From Prochlorococcus marinus str. GP2 (GTDB taxonomy: Bacteria > Cyanobacteriota > Cyanobacteriia > PCC-6307 > Cyanobiaceae): DNA of 64,000 nucleotides. The stretch lies in contig NZ_JNAH01000002.1 of the NCBI RefSeq assembly GCF_000759885.1, positions 1 to 64,000 on the forward strand, given 5' to 3'. The translations under genes were made by a program, and so were the position numbers. Below are positions 1 to 8,697 of the stretch, in pieces. The notes under the pieces are model-generated. The model saw only the letters and a program-made list of their open reading frames with translations, was not told the origin of the DNA and made no database searches. The first letter of the stretch is position 1. Each line of letters opens with the position of its first letter.

Positions 1-92
1 TTTGTTTCAATAATTGGTCTTGAGTAAAAATCTAATTCCCAATCTGAAATTTTTAATTTAAGACCTGACTCTTTTTTTTTATTGATATTCAT
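1..92 (-). CDS. Tab2-like (DUF1092) protein, 5' end only
   Basis: Partial gene running off the left edge; the first 30 codons are visible. Translation gives a lysine-rich start and then WELDFYSRPI, which I recognise as the N-terminal signature of the cyanobacterial/chloroplast Tab2 (DUF1092) family. The algal and plant relatives are RNA-binding factors needed for photosystem I synthesis; a matching role here is inference. The ATG (90-92) overlaps the stop codon of the upstream S1-domain gene as ATGA, so the two are probably co-transcribed and translationally coupled. The family call rests on a short stretch. Confidence 0.72.
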   Translation of the reverse strand, partial: MNINKKKESGLKLKISDWELDFYSRPIIET

Positions 93-1294
93 TTATCTTG
101 TTCTTTTTTATCGAAGAGTGCTTTAGTTTTTAATGCTCTCTCTGTGGCTTCTTGCATAACTTTTTGCTTATCAATAATTAATTCTCCTGCAGAGTTTTCT
201 AGGAGTGCAGTGTTGAGACCAATGCGACCTTTTTCCAGGTCAATTTCAGATATTAAAGCTTTAATGATTTCCCCTTCTCTAAAAACTTCTCTTAAAGAAC
301 GAATCGATCCATTTGTTAGTGAGGATTGATGAAGAAGTCCACTAGCTCCTCCTAAATCTATAAAGAAGCCATATGGTTTTACAGCTAAAACTTCTCCTTC
401 AATTAATTGACCTAATTCTAGACTTGTAAGTTTAGAGACTAGTGATGCTTTCTTTTCGGAGAGAACTAATTTTCTGGATTCTGGATTCACCTCAAGAAAC
501 GCTACTTTTAGAGTTTTTCCAACAAAAGATTGATAATTTTGACCATCTTCAAGTTGGGATCTTGGGATGAATCCTCTCAATCCATCTACATCACAAGTAA
601 GCCCACCTCTGTTAAATCCATTAATTAAAACGTTAATTAATTCTCCATTTTTTGCGGAACTTGATACTTTCTCCCAACTTTTTCTGAGAATTAATGCCCT
701 AGCGCTCACTGTAACCATCCCATCAGCATTTTGTTCTTTGATAACCAAAACTTCCATTTCTTGGCCTATAGAAAATTTTTCTTTAAAGTTAGTTATGACA
801 CCCAAACCACATTCTTTTTTTGGCATATAACCAGGTGCTTTCCCACCAATGTCAACATATAGTCCATCACTTTCGATTGCTATAGTCTTACCTGTAATTG
901 TTTCTCCAGTAGCCCCAATTGGCTCATTTTCATTTAAAGCCTCCAAAAAAGCATTTTCATCAAAATCGAATTCATCAACTTTTCTCTCAATCTGAAAATC
1001 TGTATTGTGCTCAGAAAAATTAAGAGGTCTATTTAAGTCTTGTTGAGTTGAATCTTGTTGAGAAATATCAAGATTCTCGGTATTTACATTGCTGGCCTCA
1101 ATTTCTTTTACTGAATCATCTTTAATGAGTTGAGGTTTGATTGCAATATTTTCTTTTTTAATAACTTCTTGCGAATTGTTTTGCTCATTACTTATTTCTT
1201 GAGTATCTTTCTTGCTTATGTGAAGTACCTGAAGAGGTTTTTTATTGCCCTTTGGTTGGATATTATCTTGGGCATTTTTATTTCTGACTCCCAT
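89..1294 (-). CDS. rps1b: S1-domain RNA-binding protein (ribosomal protein S1 paralogue)
   Basis: A 401-residue protein with three S1/OB-fold repeats at about 128-195, 213-280 and 297-365; each has the YVDIGG / GFIPRSQL / GFFIDLGGASGLLH type of core. The first ~115 residues are low-complexity and rich in Q, N, D and E. S1 proteins bind mRNA at the 30S subunit. Cyanobacteria usually carry a main S1 and a second copy with a different N-terminus, and the long acidic N-terminus suggests this is the second (rps1b/nbp1 type). Its stop overlaps the start of the Tab2-like gene. The S1 family is certain; the paralogue is likely. Confidence 0.85.
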   Translation of the reverse strand: MGVRNKNAQDNIQPKGNKKPLQVLHISKKDTQEISNEQNNSQEVIKKENIAIKPQLIKDDSVKEIEASNVNTENLDISQQDSTQQDLNRPLNFSEHNTDFQIERKVDEFDFDENAFLEALNENEPIGATGETITGKTIAIESDGLYVDIGGKAPGYMPKKECGLGVITNFKEKFSIGQEMEVLVIKEQNADGMVTVSARALILRKSWEKVSSSAKNGELINVLINGFNRGGLTCDVDGLRGFIPRSQLEDGQNYQSFVGKTLKVAFLEVNPESRKLVLSEKKASLVSKLTSLELGQLIEGEVLAVKPYGFFIDLGGASGLLHQSSLTNGSIRSLREVFREGEIIKALISEIDLEKGRIGLNTALLENSAGELIIDKQKVMQEATERALKTKALFDKKEQDK

Positions 1295-1360
1295 CGTAGG
1301 TAAAATAAGAATGATTAATTATTAACATACTCTAAATGTTAGTACTCAAAATTAAAATTA

Positions 1361-2155
1361 ATGAACTTTAAACCAATACCTAATAAATTTGAATATCTAA
1401 ATTGGCAAGAAATTGAGAGTATTGCAAAAAACAAGAGATCAACTGTGATTTGGCCATTTGGTGCTGTTGAGCAACATGGACCGCATTTGCCTCTTGCTAC
1501 AGATAGTATTTTTGTTGATGAAATAATTAGCGAAGTTTTTAAATTATTCTCTGCTGATATTCCATTAAAAAAACTTCCAACTCAATATATTGGTTTTTCT
1601 CCAGAACATAAGGGCTTTGCAGGGACAATTTCACTTTCCTCAAATTTAATAACCTCAATGATTAAAGAGGTCGGAGGTCAATTATCAGAAATGGGTTTTA
1701 AAAGATTGATATTGATTAATGGACATGGAGGTCAAATCTCATTGCTAAATGCAGCTGCAAGAGAGTTAAGAAGTTTCGCACCAGGGATGGCAGTTTTCCC
1801 TTGTTTCTTATGGAGTGGTGTTAACGGATTAAGTGAATTGTTAACAAAAACTGAGATTGAGGATGGGCTGCATGCCTCTTTGGCTGAAACAAGTTTGATG
1901 CTCGCGTTAAAACCAGAATTAGTAGGTCATGAACGCCCAAATGAGGGAATTAAAGGAAAGATCCCAGAAGGTTGGAGTCTTGAGGGCAATGCACCTACTG
2001 CTTGGCTTACTGACGACTTCAGTAAATCAGGTGTTATAGGGGATAGTAGAGGAGCAAATGAGACTTTAGGAAAAAATTTAAAGGAATTATTGATTAATCA
2101 TTGGTTCAAATTGATTATGAATTTGATGCAATCAGATTGGCCAAACAATTCTTGA
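1361..2155 (+). CDS. Creatininase-family metal-dependent amidohydrolase
   Basis: A 264-residue protein with the creatininase/MftE-family motifs: AVEQHGPHLPLATD near residue 37, NGHGG near 119 and a LHASLAETSLM segment near 170. The His, Asp and Glu residues of these motifs form the family's metal site. The family includes creatininase and formamide hydrolases of riboflavin/F420 and mycofactocin pathways, and the physiological substrate in marine cyanobacteria is not known to me. It is divergent from the S1 gene across a 66-base gap and is read towards the alkane genes. The length is normal for the family. The substrate is unassigned. Confidence 0.82.
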   Translation: MNFKPIPNKFEYLNWQEIESIAKNKRSTVIWPFGAVEQHGPHLPLATDSIFVDEIISEVFKLFSADIPLKKLPTQYIGFSPEHKGFAGTISLSSNLITSMIKEVGGQLSEMGFKRLILINGHGGQISLLNAAARELRSFAPGMAVFPCFLWSGVNGLSELLTKTEIEDGLHASLAETSLMLALKPELVGHERPNEGIKGKIPEGWSLEGNAPTAWLTDDFSKSGVIGDSRGANETLGKNLKELLINHWFKLIMNLMQSDWPNNS

Positions 2156-2221
2156 ATAAGTTTAAGTAAAAAATGTGACTTAACAATTGAAACTATTTTC
2201 ATGATATTTAAATAAACTCAC

Positions 2222-2227
2222 TATAAT
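2222..2227 (+). promoter_or_regulatory. Candidate -10 element upstream of ado
   Basis: A perfect TATAAT hexamer with no convincing -35 box at the right distance. Transcription would begin near 2234, which leaves only about 6 bases before the ATG at 2240 but a normal ~33-base leader before the ATG at 2267. This supports the downstream start for ado. Confidence 0.5.
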
Positions 2228-2266
2228 CATGTAATATTCATGCATAATGAGCTAAAGATTACTGAC

Positions 2267-2995
2267 ATGCAAACACTAGAATCAAATAAAAAAACTACTG
2301 AAGATTCGACTAATCCGATTCCTTTAGATTTGCCCGACTTCACTACAGATTCTTATAAGGATGCATACAGCAGAATAAATGCAATTGTTATAGAGGGAGA
2401 GCAAGAGGCTCATGATAATTACATTTCAATAGCAACTTTAATACCAAATGAGTTAGAGGAGTTGACTAAATTGGCGAGAATGGAAATGAAACATAAAAGA
2501 GGGTTCACTGCATGCGGGAGAAATTTAGGAGTAGAAGCTGATATGGAATTTGCTAAAAAATTCTTCTCTAAATTACATGGGAACTTCCAAATTGCTCTTG
2601 AAAAAGGAAATTTAACAACATGTCTTCTAATACAAGCTATCTTAATCGAAGCATTCGCAATTTCTGCTTATAACGTCTACATAAGAGTTGCTGATCCTTT
2701 TGCAAAAAAAATAACAGAAGGAGTGGTTAAAGATGAATATCTTCATTTAAATTATGGTCAAGAGTGGCTTAAAGAGAATTTATCTACTTGTAAAGAAGAA
2801 TTGATGGAAGCCAATAAAGTTAACCTTCCCTTAATTAAAAAGATGTTAGATGAAGTTGCTGATGACGCATCAGTTTTGGCTATGGACAGAGAAGAATTAA
2901 TGGAAGAATTTATGATTGCTTATCAAGATACTTTGATGGAAATAGGTTTAGATAATAGAGAAATTGCAAGAATGGCTATGGCAGCTATTGTCTGA
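2267..2995 (+). CDS. ado: Aldehyde deformylating oxygenase (alkane synthesis)
   Basis: Converts fatty aldehydes to alkanes plus formate with a ferritin-like di-iron centre. The 242-residue form starting at 2267 places the six expected iron ligands at E45, E73, H76, E128, E157 and H160, in IEGEQEAH, MEMKH, LIEAF and VKDEYLH. This is the numbering I recall for the Prochlorococcus MIT9313 enzyme. An upstream in-frame ATG at 2240 would add nine residues (MHNELKITD), but it lies only ~6 bases after the probable transcription start. The gene is followed after 107 bases by aar, which makes the aldehyde substrate. The pair is the standard cyanobacterial alkane pathway. Confidence 0.96.
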   Translation: MQTLESNKKTTEDSTNPIPLDLPDFTTDSYKDAYSRINAIVIEGEQEAHDNYISIATLIPNELEELTKLARMEMKHKRGFTACGRNLGVEADMEFAKKFFSKLHGNFQIALEKGNLTTCLLIQAILIEAFAISAYNVYIRVADPFAKKITEGVVKDEYLHLNYGQEWLKENLSTCKEELMEANKVNLPLIKKMLDEVADDASVLAMDREELMEEFMIAYQDTLMEIGLDNREIARMAMAAIV

Positions 2996-3077
2996 TTACA
3001 ATATTAATTATTTAAGAATTTTAATAATTAATCTTTCTTCTTAAGTAGTTAGCTCTGTGCTATTCTTCATAACATCG

Positions 3078-3083
3078 TATAGA
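3078..3083 (+). promoter_or_regulatory. Candidate -10 element upstream of aar
   Basis: TATAGA lies 19 bases before the aar ATG in the 107-base ado-aar gap. It suggests aar has its own transcription start and is not only read through from ado. No strong -35 box is visible, which is usual for this genus. Confidence 0.35.
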
Positions 3084-3102
3084 AACTATTAATAAATTTT
3101 AA

Positions 3103-4143
3103 ATGTTTGGGTTAATAGGCCACTCAACTAGTTTTGAAGATGCAAAAAGAAAAGCTTCTTTACTAGGTTTTGATCATATTGCAGATGGCGACCTAGATGT
3201 TTGGTGTACAGCTCCTCCTCAATTAGTTGAGAATGTAGAAGTTAAGAGTGCTACTGGGATATCTATTGAAGGTTCCTACATTGATTCTTGCTTTGTTCCT
3301 GAAATGCTTTCTAGGTTTAAAACCGCCAGAAGAAAAGTACTAAATGCTATGGAACTAGCTCAGAAAAAAGGAATTAATATTACCGCTTTAGGGGGATTTA
3401 CTTCTATTATTTTCGAGAATTTTAATCTTTTACAACATAAACAAATTAGAAACACAGCATTAGAGTGGGAAAGGTTTACTACTGGCAATACTCATACCGC
3501 CTGGGTTATTTGTAAGCAACTAGAAATAAATGCGCCTCGCATTGGAATAGATCTTAAAAAAGCAACTGTTGCTGTAATTGGTGCTACTGGTGATATTGGT
3601 AGTGCTGTTTGTAGGTGGCTTATCAATAAAACTGGGATTTCAGAACTTCTTATGGTAGCAAGACAACAAGAACCACTAGAGCTTTTACAAAAAGAATTAG
3701 ATGGTGGCACCATAACAAGTTTAGATGAGGCATTGCCTCAGGCGGATATTGTTGTGTGGGTTGCAAGTATGCCTAAAACTATTGAAATTGATACTGATAA
3801 CTTAAAAAAACCATGTTTAATGATTGATGGTGGATATCCTAAAAATCTTGATGAGAAGTTTAATGGTGAAAATATTCATGTTTTAAAGGGAGGTATTGTA
3901 GAGTTTTTCAATGATATTGGTTGGAATATGATGGAACTTGCGGAAATGCAAAATCCTCAGAGAGAGATGTTCGCTTGCTTTGCAGAAGCTATGATTTTAG
4001 AATTTGAAAAGTGTCATACAAACTTTAGTTGGGGGAGAAATAATATTTCCCTTGAAAAGATGGAATTTATTGGAGCAGCCTCTCTAAAGCATGGTTTTTC
4101 TGCCATCGGACTTGATAAACAGCCTAAAGTATTAACTGTTTAA
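3103..4143 (+). CDS. aar: Long-chain acyl-ACP reductase
   Basis: NADPH-dependent reductase (346 aa) that turns acyl-ACP into the fatty aldehyde used by ADO. A Rossmann motif [10 protein letters not shown] sits at 160-169. A conserved C-terminal [11 protein letters not shown] segment puts Cys292 at the position I recall for the acyl-thioester cysteine of the Synechococcus enzyme. Length and motif order match the family. accA starts only 3 bases after its stop, a conserved arrangement that ties acyl-ACP consumption to malonyl-CoA supply. Confidence 0.96.
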   Translation: MFGLIGHSTSFEDAKRKASLLGFDHIADGDLDVWCTAPPQLVENVEVKSATGISIEGSYIDSCFVPEMLSRFKTARRKVLNAMELAQKKGINITALGGFTSIIFENFNLLQHKQIRNTALEWERFTTGNTHTAWVICKQLEINAPRIGIDLKKATVAVIGATGDIGSAVCRWLINKTGISELLMVARQQEPLELLQKELDGGTITSLDEALPQADIVVWVASMPKTIEIDTDNLKKPCLMIDGGYPKNLDEKFNGENIHVLKGGIVEFFNDIGWNMMELAEMQNPQREMFACFAEAMILEFEKCHTNFSWGRNNISLEKMEFIGAASLKHGFSAIGLDKQPKVLTV

Positions 4144-4146
4144 ATT

Positions 4147-5154
4147 ATGGCTAAACGCTATCTCCTTGATTTTGAAAAGCCTCTTGTTGAACTTGAGAAG
4201 CAGATAGAGCAAATTAAAGAATTAGCTCGAGATTCAGAGGTAGATGTTAGTCAACAGCTCCTACAACTTGAAACCTTAGCGGCTAGGAGAAGAGAAGAAA
4301 TATTTAAATCTCTCACCCCTGCACAAAAGATTCAGGTAGCTAGACATCCTCAAAGACCTAGTACTTTGGACTTTGTTCAAATGTTTTGTGATGATTGGAT
4401 AGAGTTACATGGAGACAGAAATGGTGGCGATGATATGGCACTAATTGGTGGTATAGGTTCGATAAATAATAGACCAGTGATGATATTAGGGCACCAGAAA
4501 GGAAGGGACACAAAAGAAAATGTAGTAAGAAACTTTGGGATGGCAAAACCAGGAGGCTACAGAAAAGCTCTTAGGTTAATGCAGCATGCAAATAGTTTTT
4601 CCTTACCAATTCTTACTTTTATTGATACTCCTGGAGCTTATGCTGGTTTAAAAGCTGAAGAACAGGGTCAAGGGGAAGCAATTGCAAGAAACTTAAGAGA
4701 GATGTTTGGATTGAAAGTCCCAATTGTGGCTACTGTTATTGGAGAAGGCGGTTCAGGAGGTGCACTTGGAATAGGTGTTGCCGATAGGTTACTAATGTTT
4801 GAACACAGTGTTTATACAGTTGCTAGTCCAGAAGCGTGCGCATCAATTTTGTGGAGAGATGCTGGGAAGGCACCAGAAGCTGCATCAGCACTTAAAATTA
4901 CAGGTAAAGATTTACTTAAATTAGGGATTATAGATGAGGTATTACCAGAACCTTCTGGTGGGAATAATTGGGCTCCTTTAGATGCTGGCAATACTCTAAA
5001 AGAGGCTATTGAGAAGCATCTTAATGCTTTACTGCAAATGCCTGAAGAAGAATTAATTGGGGAAAGATATAAAAAGTTTAGGGTTTTAGGTAAATTTATT
5101 GAAGCCAATAATATTGAAGAGATTTATAGTGAGATCCCCCAAAAAACTGAATAA
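4147..5154 (+). CDS. accA: Acetyl-CoA carboxylase carboxyltransferase, alpha subunit
   Basis: 335-residue alpha subunit of the acetyl-CoA carboxylase transferase, which together with AccD moves CO2 from carboxybiotin to acetyl-CoA in the first step of fatty-acid synthesis. Recognised from the N-terminal [14 protein letters not shown] helix, the HGDRNGGDD and [12 protein letters not shown] segments and the crotonase-like core with [11 protein letters not shown] and [12 protein letters not shown] oxyanion motifs. The 3-base gap after aar suggests one operon. The downstream SDR begins right at its stop. Confidence 0.97.
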   Translation: MAKRYLLDFEKPLVELEKQIEQIKELARDSEVDVSQQLLQLETLAARRREEIFKSLTPAQKIQVARHPQRPSTLDFVQMFCDDWIELHGDRNGGDDMALIGGIGSINNRPVMILGHQKGRDTKENVVRNFGMAKPGGYRKALRLMQHANSFSLPILTFIDTPGAYAGLKAEEQGQGEAIARNLREMFGLKVPIVATVIGEGGSGGALGIGVADRLLMFEHSVYTVASPEACASILWRDAGKAPEAASALKITGKDLLKLGIIDEVLPEPSGGNNWAPLDAGNTLKEAIEKHLNALLQMPEEELIGERYKKFRVLGKFIEANNIEEIYSEIPQKTE

Positions 5155-5155
5155 A

Positions 5156-5863
5156 TTGAAATTAGCTTTTATAACTGGTGCTACAAAAGGTATTGGTAGA
5201 TCCACCGCAATTACTTTTGCTAATGCTGGCTGGGATTTAATTTTGCTTGCCAGGAACATGGAATCAATGCAGAGACTAAAAAGTGAACTATTGCCTACTA
5301 AATCTAAAATTAGCCTAGTTAAATGTGATTTATCTAATTCTCTTGCAATAGATGATTGTATTAAAGATGCAATAAAGAAATATGGCTGCCCTTCAGTCTT
5401 GATAAATAATGCTGGTTGTGCATTTAATGGGTCACTAGTTGAGATGGATTTGGGCCAATGGGAACAAACTATGCAAATAAACCTCACAAGTGTTTTCCAA
5501 ATTTGCAGCTCAATTGTTCCTCAAATGAGAAAAAATGGTGGATTAGTTATTAACGTTAGTAGCCATGCTTCTTATAATGCTTTCCCTCAATGGGGAGCAT
5601 ATTGTATTTCGAAGTCTGCACTAGCTATGTTTACTAAATGCTTGAGGGAAGAGGAGAGATCTAATTCAATCAGAGCCTGCACAATAACTTTAGGTTCAGT
5701 AAATACCCCTCTTTGGGACTCAGAATCTATCAATGCTGATTTTGATAAAACTTCTATGCTCTCCTCAAGCGAAGTATCAGATACTATTCTTTATATGGCT
5801 CAAAAACCTGAATCACAACTGATTGAAGACTTAACTTTAATGCCTTCTGGAGGAGCTTTTTAA
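5156..5863 (+). CDS. Short-chain dehydrogenase/reductase (3-oxoacyl-ACP-reductase-like)
   Basis: A classical SDR with the TGATKGIG cofactor loop, NNAG, and a YCISK catalytic pair preceded by a conserved serine in NVSSHAS. I chose the TTG at 5156, two bases after the accA stop, giving 235 residues that begin MKLAFITGATKGIG. Longer in-frame starts (for example ATG 5099 or GTG 5129) would overlap accA by up to 56 bases and add a tail foreign to the family. Its place after accA suggests a lipid-related reduction, but the substrate cannot be read from sequence. The start is less certain than the family. Confidence 0.85.
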   Translation: MKLAFITGATKGIGRSTAITFANAGWDLILLARNMESMQRLKSELLPTKSKISLVKCDLSNSLAIDDCIKDAIKKYGCPSVLINNAGCAFNGSLVEMDLGQWEQTMQINLTSVFQICSSIVPQMRKNGGLVINVSSHASYNAFPQWGAYCISKSALAMFTKCLREEERSNSIRACTITLGSVNTPLWDSESINADFDKTSMLSSSEVSDTILYMAQKPESQLIEDLTLMPSGGAF

Positions 5864-5942
5864 ATATTCTTTTTCTTTAATTAGTCCTGAAAAAGTGATA
5901 TTTTTTAGGATTATTAGAGCCCGATTGAACAATAGAATGTGA

Positions 5943-5948
5943 TATAGT
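5943..5948 (+). promoter_or_regulatory. Candidate -10 element upstream of folE
   Basis: TATAGT about 70 bases before the folE ATG in a 153-base gap, giving a leader of roughly 60 bases. No clear -35 box. Confidence 0.35.
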
Positions 5949-6016
5949 GTATAAGCAATTAAGCTTTTAAAAGATACAGTTAATTAAGTTGCAAACAATT
6001 TTCTGTTTAGAATTTT

Positions 6017-6757
6017 ATGACCTCTACACTACCAAACGATAATATTAGAAACTTTGACGATCAGATTACTAATAAATTAATCTCTGAAATTATAAGGGAC
6101 AGAATTAAGAATTCTGGTAAAAGATTTAGTGCTAATGATAATATTGCAAATTTTATAAATCCTGGAGAACTAGAAATTTTAGAAAAAGAAGTTACCTCAA
6201 GGGTTAAAGACTTACTAAAGTCTCTTGTAATAGACGTTGAAAATGACCATAATACCCAGGAGACTGCTGAAAGAGTCTCAAAGATGTATTTAAATGAGGT
6301 CTTTAAAGGGAGATATCATGAACAACCGAAAGTAACAAGCTTCCCTAATGATAAGAATCTTGATGAGATTTATACAGTTGGCCCTATTTCTGTAAGATCG
6401 GCATGTTCACATCACTTAGTTCCTATTCTTGGAGAGTGTTGGATAGGTATTAAACCTGGGAATAAAGTCATAGGACTTTCAAAATTTGCAAGAGTTGCTG
6501 ATTGGGTTTTCTCAAGGCCACATATTCAAGAAGAAGCTGTAATGATTCTTGCAGATGAAATTGAAAAACTTTGTGAGCCTAAAGGTTTAGGCATTATCGT
6601 AAAGGCTCAACATTACTGTATGAAGTGGAGGGGAGTTAAAGAGCCAAATACAAGTATGATTAATTCTGTAGTAAGAGGTGATTTCAGACATGATTTAAGT
6701 TTAAAGCAAGAATTTTTCGAGCTTGTTAAACAGCAATCTGCTACAAATAATTACTAA
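6017..6757 (+). CDS. folE: GTP cyclohydrolase I
   Basis: Converts GTP to dihydroneopterin triphosphate, the first step of folate/tetrahydropterin synthesis. The 246-residue protein has the zinc site CSHHLVP (C130, H132 or H133) and the second cysteine C201 in QHYCMKWRGV. A QETAERVSKMY substrate-site helix lies near 81-91. The first ~60 residues precede the catalytic domain and are poorly conserved. It converges on trpF with overlapping stop codons. folB is in the same window at 59 kb. Confidence 0.96.
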   Translation: MTSTLPNDNIRNFDDQITNKLISEIIRDRIKNSGKRFSANDNIANFINPGELEILEKEVTSRVKDLLKSLVIDVENDHNTQETAERVSKMYLNEVFKGRYHEQPKVTSFPNDKNLDEIYTVGPISVRSACSHHLVPILGECWIGIKPGNKVIGLSKFARVADWVFSRPHIQEEAVMILADEIEKLCEPKGLGIIVKAQHYCMKWRGVKEPNTSMINSVVRGDFRHDLSLKQEFFELVKQQSATNNY

Positions 6758-7410
6758 TTCTTTTTTAAAAATTTTATAAGAGCTTTTGTTTTTTTTATAT
6801 CTTTTAAACCTGGAGATATTTCAATACTGCTTGAAATATCTAGTCCATCAGGTTTTATATCTGTAAGGATTTCATTAATCCATTCAATTGATATTCCACC
6901 TGCTAACCACCAAGGTTTGCTAAAATTCAAATTTTTAAGATAAATAGGTTTTATTTTTTTTCCTGAGCCTCCATAAGTTTCTTTGTTCCAAGAATCAAGT
7001 AATATCGCATCTACAAAATCCTCAAAAGGTTTTATTTTGTCTAAGTCCTTTTCTGTCTTTATTCTAAAAGCTTTCCATAATCCAATATTCGGAATTTCCC
7101 TTTTTATTTTTTTGCAGTAATCAATATCTTCATCTCCATGTAATTGAATGATAGTCTCACTCGGATTGCCTAAAAAATTTTTTATGATTGTTTCTATTGG
7201 ACAGTTTTGGACAACAGATACTCTCTCAATATTTGGATAAGAACTTTCTAGGGCTTGAAAAATTTTTTTCTTTTTTATAGCTGGTATGTACCTTGGTGAC
7301 TCTTTAACCGAAATAATCCCTATGGCATGCGCTCCTATTTTAGCGACTTGAAGAGCTTGCTCTTCGGATGTAAGTCCACAAATTTTAACTAAAGTATTAG
7401 TCTTGGGCAT
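6754..7410 (-). CDS. trpF: Phosphoribosylanthranilate isomerase
   Basis: Tryptophan-pathway TIM-barrel enzyme (218 aa) that isomerises N-(5-phosphoribosyl)anthranilate. The start KICGLTSEEQA carries the catalytic cysteine, DAILLDSW and the GGSGKKI loop follow, and the C-terminal WWLAGGISIEWINEI and LDISSSIEISPGLKD phosphate-binding strands are present. Its TAG stop overlaps the folE stop by 4 bases tail to tail. It stands alone from trpA, also in this window at 38 kb, as is usual for dispersed trp genes in cyanobacteria. Confidence 0.95.
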   Translation of the reverse strand: MPKTNTLVKICGLTSEEQALQVAKIGAHAIGIISVKESPRYIPAIKKKKIFQALESSYPNIERVSVVQNCPIETIIKNFLGNPSETIIQLHGDEDIDYCKKIKREIPNIGLWKAFRIKTEKDLDKIKPFEDFVDAILLDSWNKETYGGSGKKIKPIYLKNLNFSKPWWLAGGISIEWINEILTDIKPDGLDISSSIEISPGLKDIKKTKALIKFLKKN

Positions 7411-7465
7411 ATCATTATCCTGTATGTAAAATTAATATTATTGCTAAATATAGCGGAGATTATTT

Positions 7466-8689
7466 TTGAGAAGTTGGCAAATTTTTAAAATATGGGGAAT
7501 TCCCTTCAAAATTCATCCCTATTGGTTTGTTATTCTTTTTTTATTCTCATGGAGTATAAGTAATCAGATTAATTTATCTTCTGATAATATTTACAATACT
7601 AAAGAAGCTTGGATTGTAGGGTTTTTAACTTCTTTTTTCTTTTTGTCCTCAATTATTTCTCATGAAGTTTTACATACCTTTGTTTCCTTACATCAGGGTG
7701 TAAAAATAAAAAAAATTACTTTTTATTTTCTCGGAGCAATTTTACAAATAGATAAGTACTGTCAAACTGCTATAGGAAATATAAAAATCGCAATTGTTAG
7801 ACCTCTATCATGTTTCGCTGCAGGATTTATCCTCCTTTTTATTAGTAATATTAATTCATCTCAAGAACTAATATTCCTTAATATAATTTTTAGAGTAGGT
7901 ATATTAAATTTATTCTTAGGCTTCTTAAATTTGCTTCCAATTGGGTCTCTAGATGGAGCAAATTTATTGAAAAGTATTATTTGGCATTTCTCAGGGAGTA
8001 AAAATAAAGGAAGAAACTTTCTTAATAAAGTAAATTTATCTTTATCTTTTTTAGTACTTATATTTGGGATAATTTTTTTATTTAGATTTAATTTTTACTA
8101 TGGTTGTATTCTTTCTTTTTTAGGATTGTTTGGAGTTAATTCATCAAAATCAGAAAATCAATTTTTTAAAATTGAAAACATACTTAAATTCAGTAAAGTT
8201 TCTGAGCTTAAACTAAAGCCTTTGAGGAAAATTGAATTCGATTCTAATTTCTCAGAATTAAATACATTAATAAAAAATAAAAAAGATGCATCAGATAAAT
8301 ATTTTTTTGTTACGAATAATGGCAGATGGACTGGTTTTATTGATGAGAATATTTTAAAAACTGTCTCCATAAAAAAATGGGAACGACATTTTGTTGGAGA
8401 TTTTAAGAAACCAATAGATAGTTTTGAAAGTGTGTATAGTAACGATAAGTTATGGAAAACTATAGAAAAACTTGAAGAAACGAGTGAGGGTTTTATACTG
8501 GTTCTCAATGCTGCAGATATCCCTTTGGGTATCATTGATAGATTAAAAATTGGAAACTTTATATTTAATAAATTAGGATTTAATTTACCTTCAGAGATAG
8601 CCAACAAATTACACTATAAAAACCAGTATCCCTTAGGCATTGAATTGCCAAGAATAATTAATTTAATGAAGCAGAAAGGAGATCTTTAA
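7466..8689 (+). CDS. Site-2-protease-family (M50) membrane metalloprotease
   Basis: Polytopic membrane protein (407 aa) with the intramembrane zinc motif HEVLH at 66-70 and the second motif LNLLPIGSLDG ending at 163, both typical of M50/S2P proteases that release membrane-anchored regulators. Hydrophobic segments lie at about 18-32, 50-65, 108-128, 136-158 and 188-225. The C-terminal half (about 235-370) looks like a diverged CBS-pair region. The start is TTG (7466), giving MRSWQIFKIWGIPFKIHPYWF. The protein substrate is unknown; anti-sigma factors are a common target. Confidence 0.88.
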   Translation: MRSWQIFKIWGIPFKIHPYWFVILFLFSWSISNQINLSSDNIYNTKEAWIVGFLTSFFFLSSIISHEVLHTFVSLHQGVKIKKITFYFLGAILQIDKYCQTAIGNIKIAIVRPLSCFAAGFILLFISNINSSQELIFLNIIFRVGILNLFLGFLNLLPIGSLDGANLLKSIIWHFSGSKNKGRNFLNKVNLSLSFLVLIFGIIFLFRFNFYYGCILSFLGLFGVNSSKSENQFFKIENILKFSKVSELKLKPLRKIEFDSNFSELNTLIKNKKDASDKYFFVTNNGRWTGFIDENILKTVSIKKWERHFVGDFKKPIDSFESVYSNDKLWKTIEKLEETSEGFILVLNAADIPLGIIDRLKIGNFIFNKLGFNLPSEIANKLHYKNQYPLGIELPRIINLMKQKGDL

Positions 8690-8697
8690 GAATCAGT

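Noticed and set aside
5086-5487. 133-codon minus-strand frame
   Set aside because: Antisense to accA and the SDR, both of which have clear motifs.
8158-8607. 149-codon minus-strand frame
   Set aside because: Lies wholly inside the site-2 protease gene on the other strand; Ser/Phe/Leu-rich shadow translation of AT-rich coding DNA.
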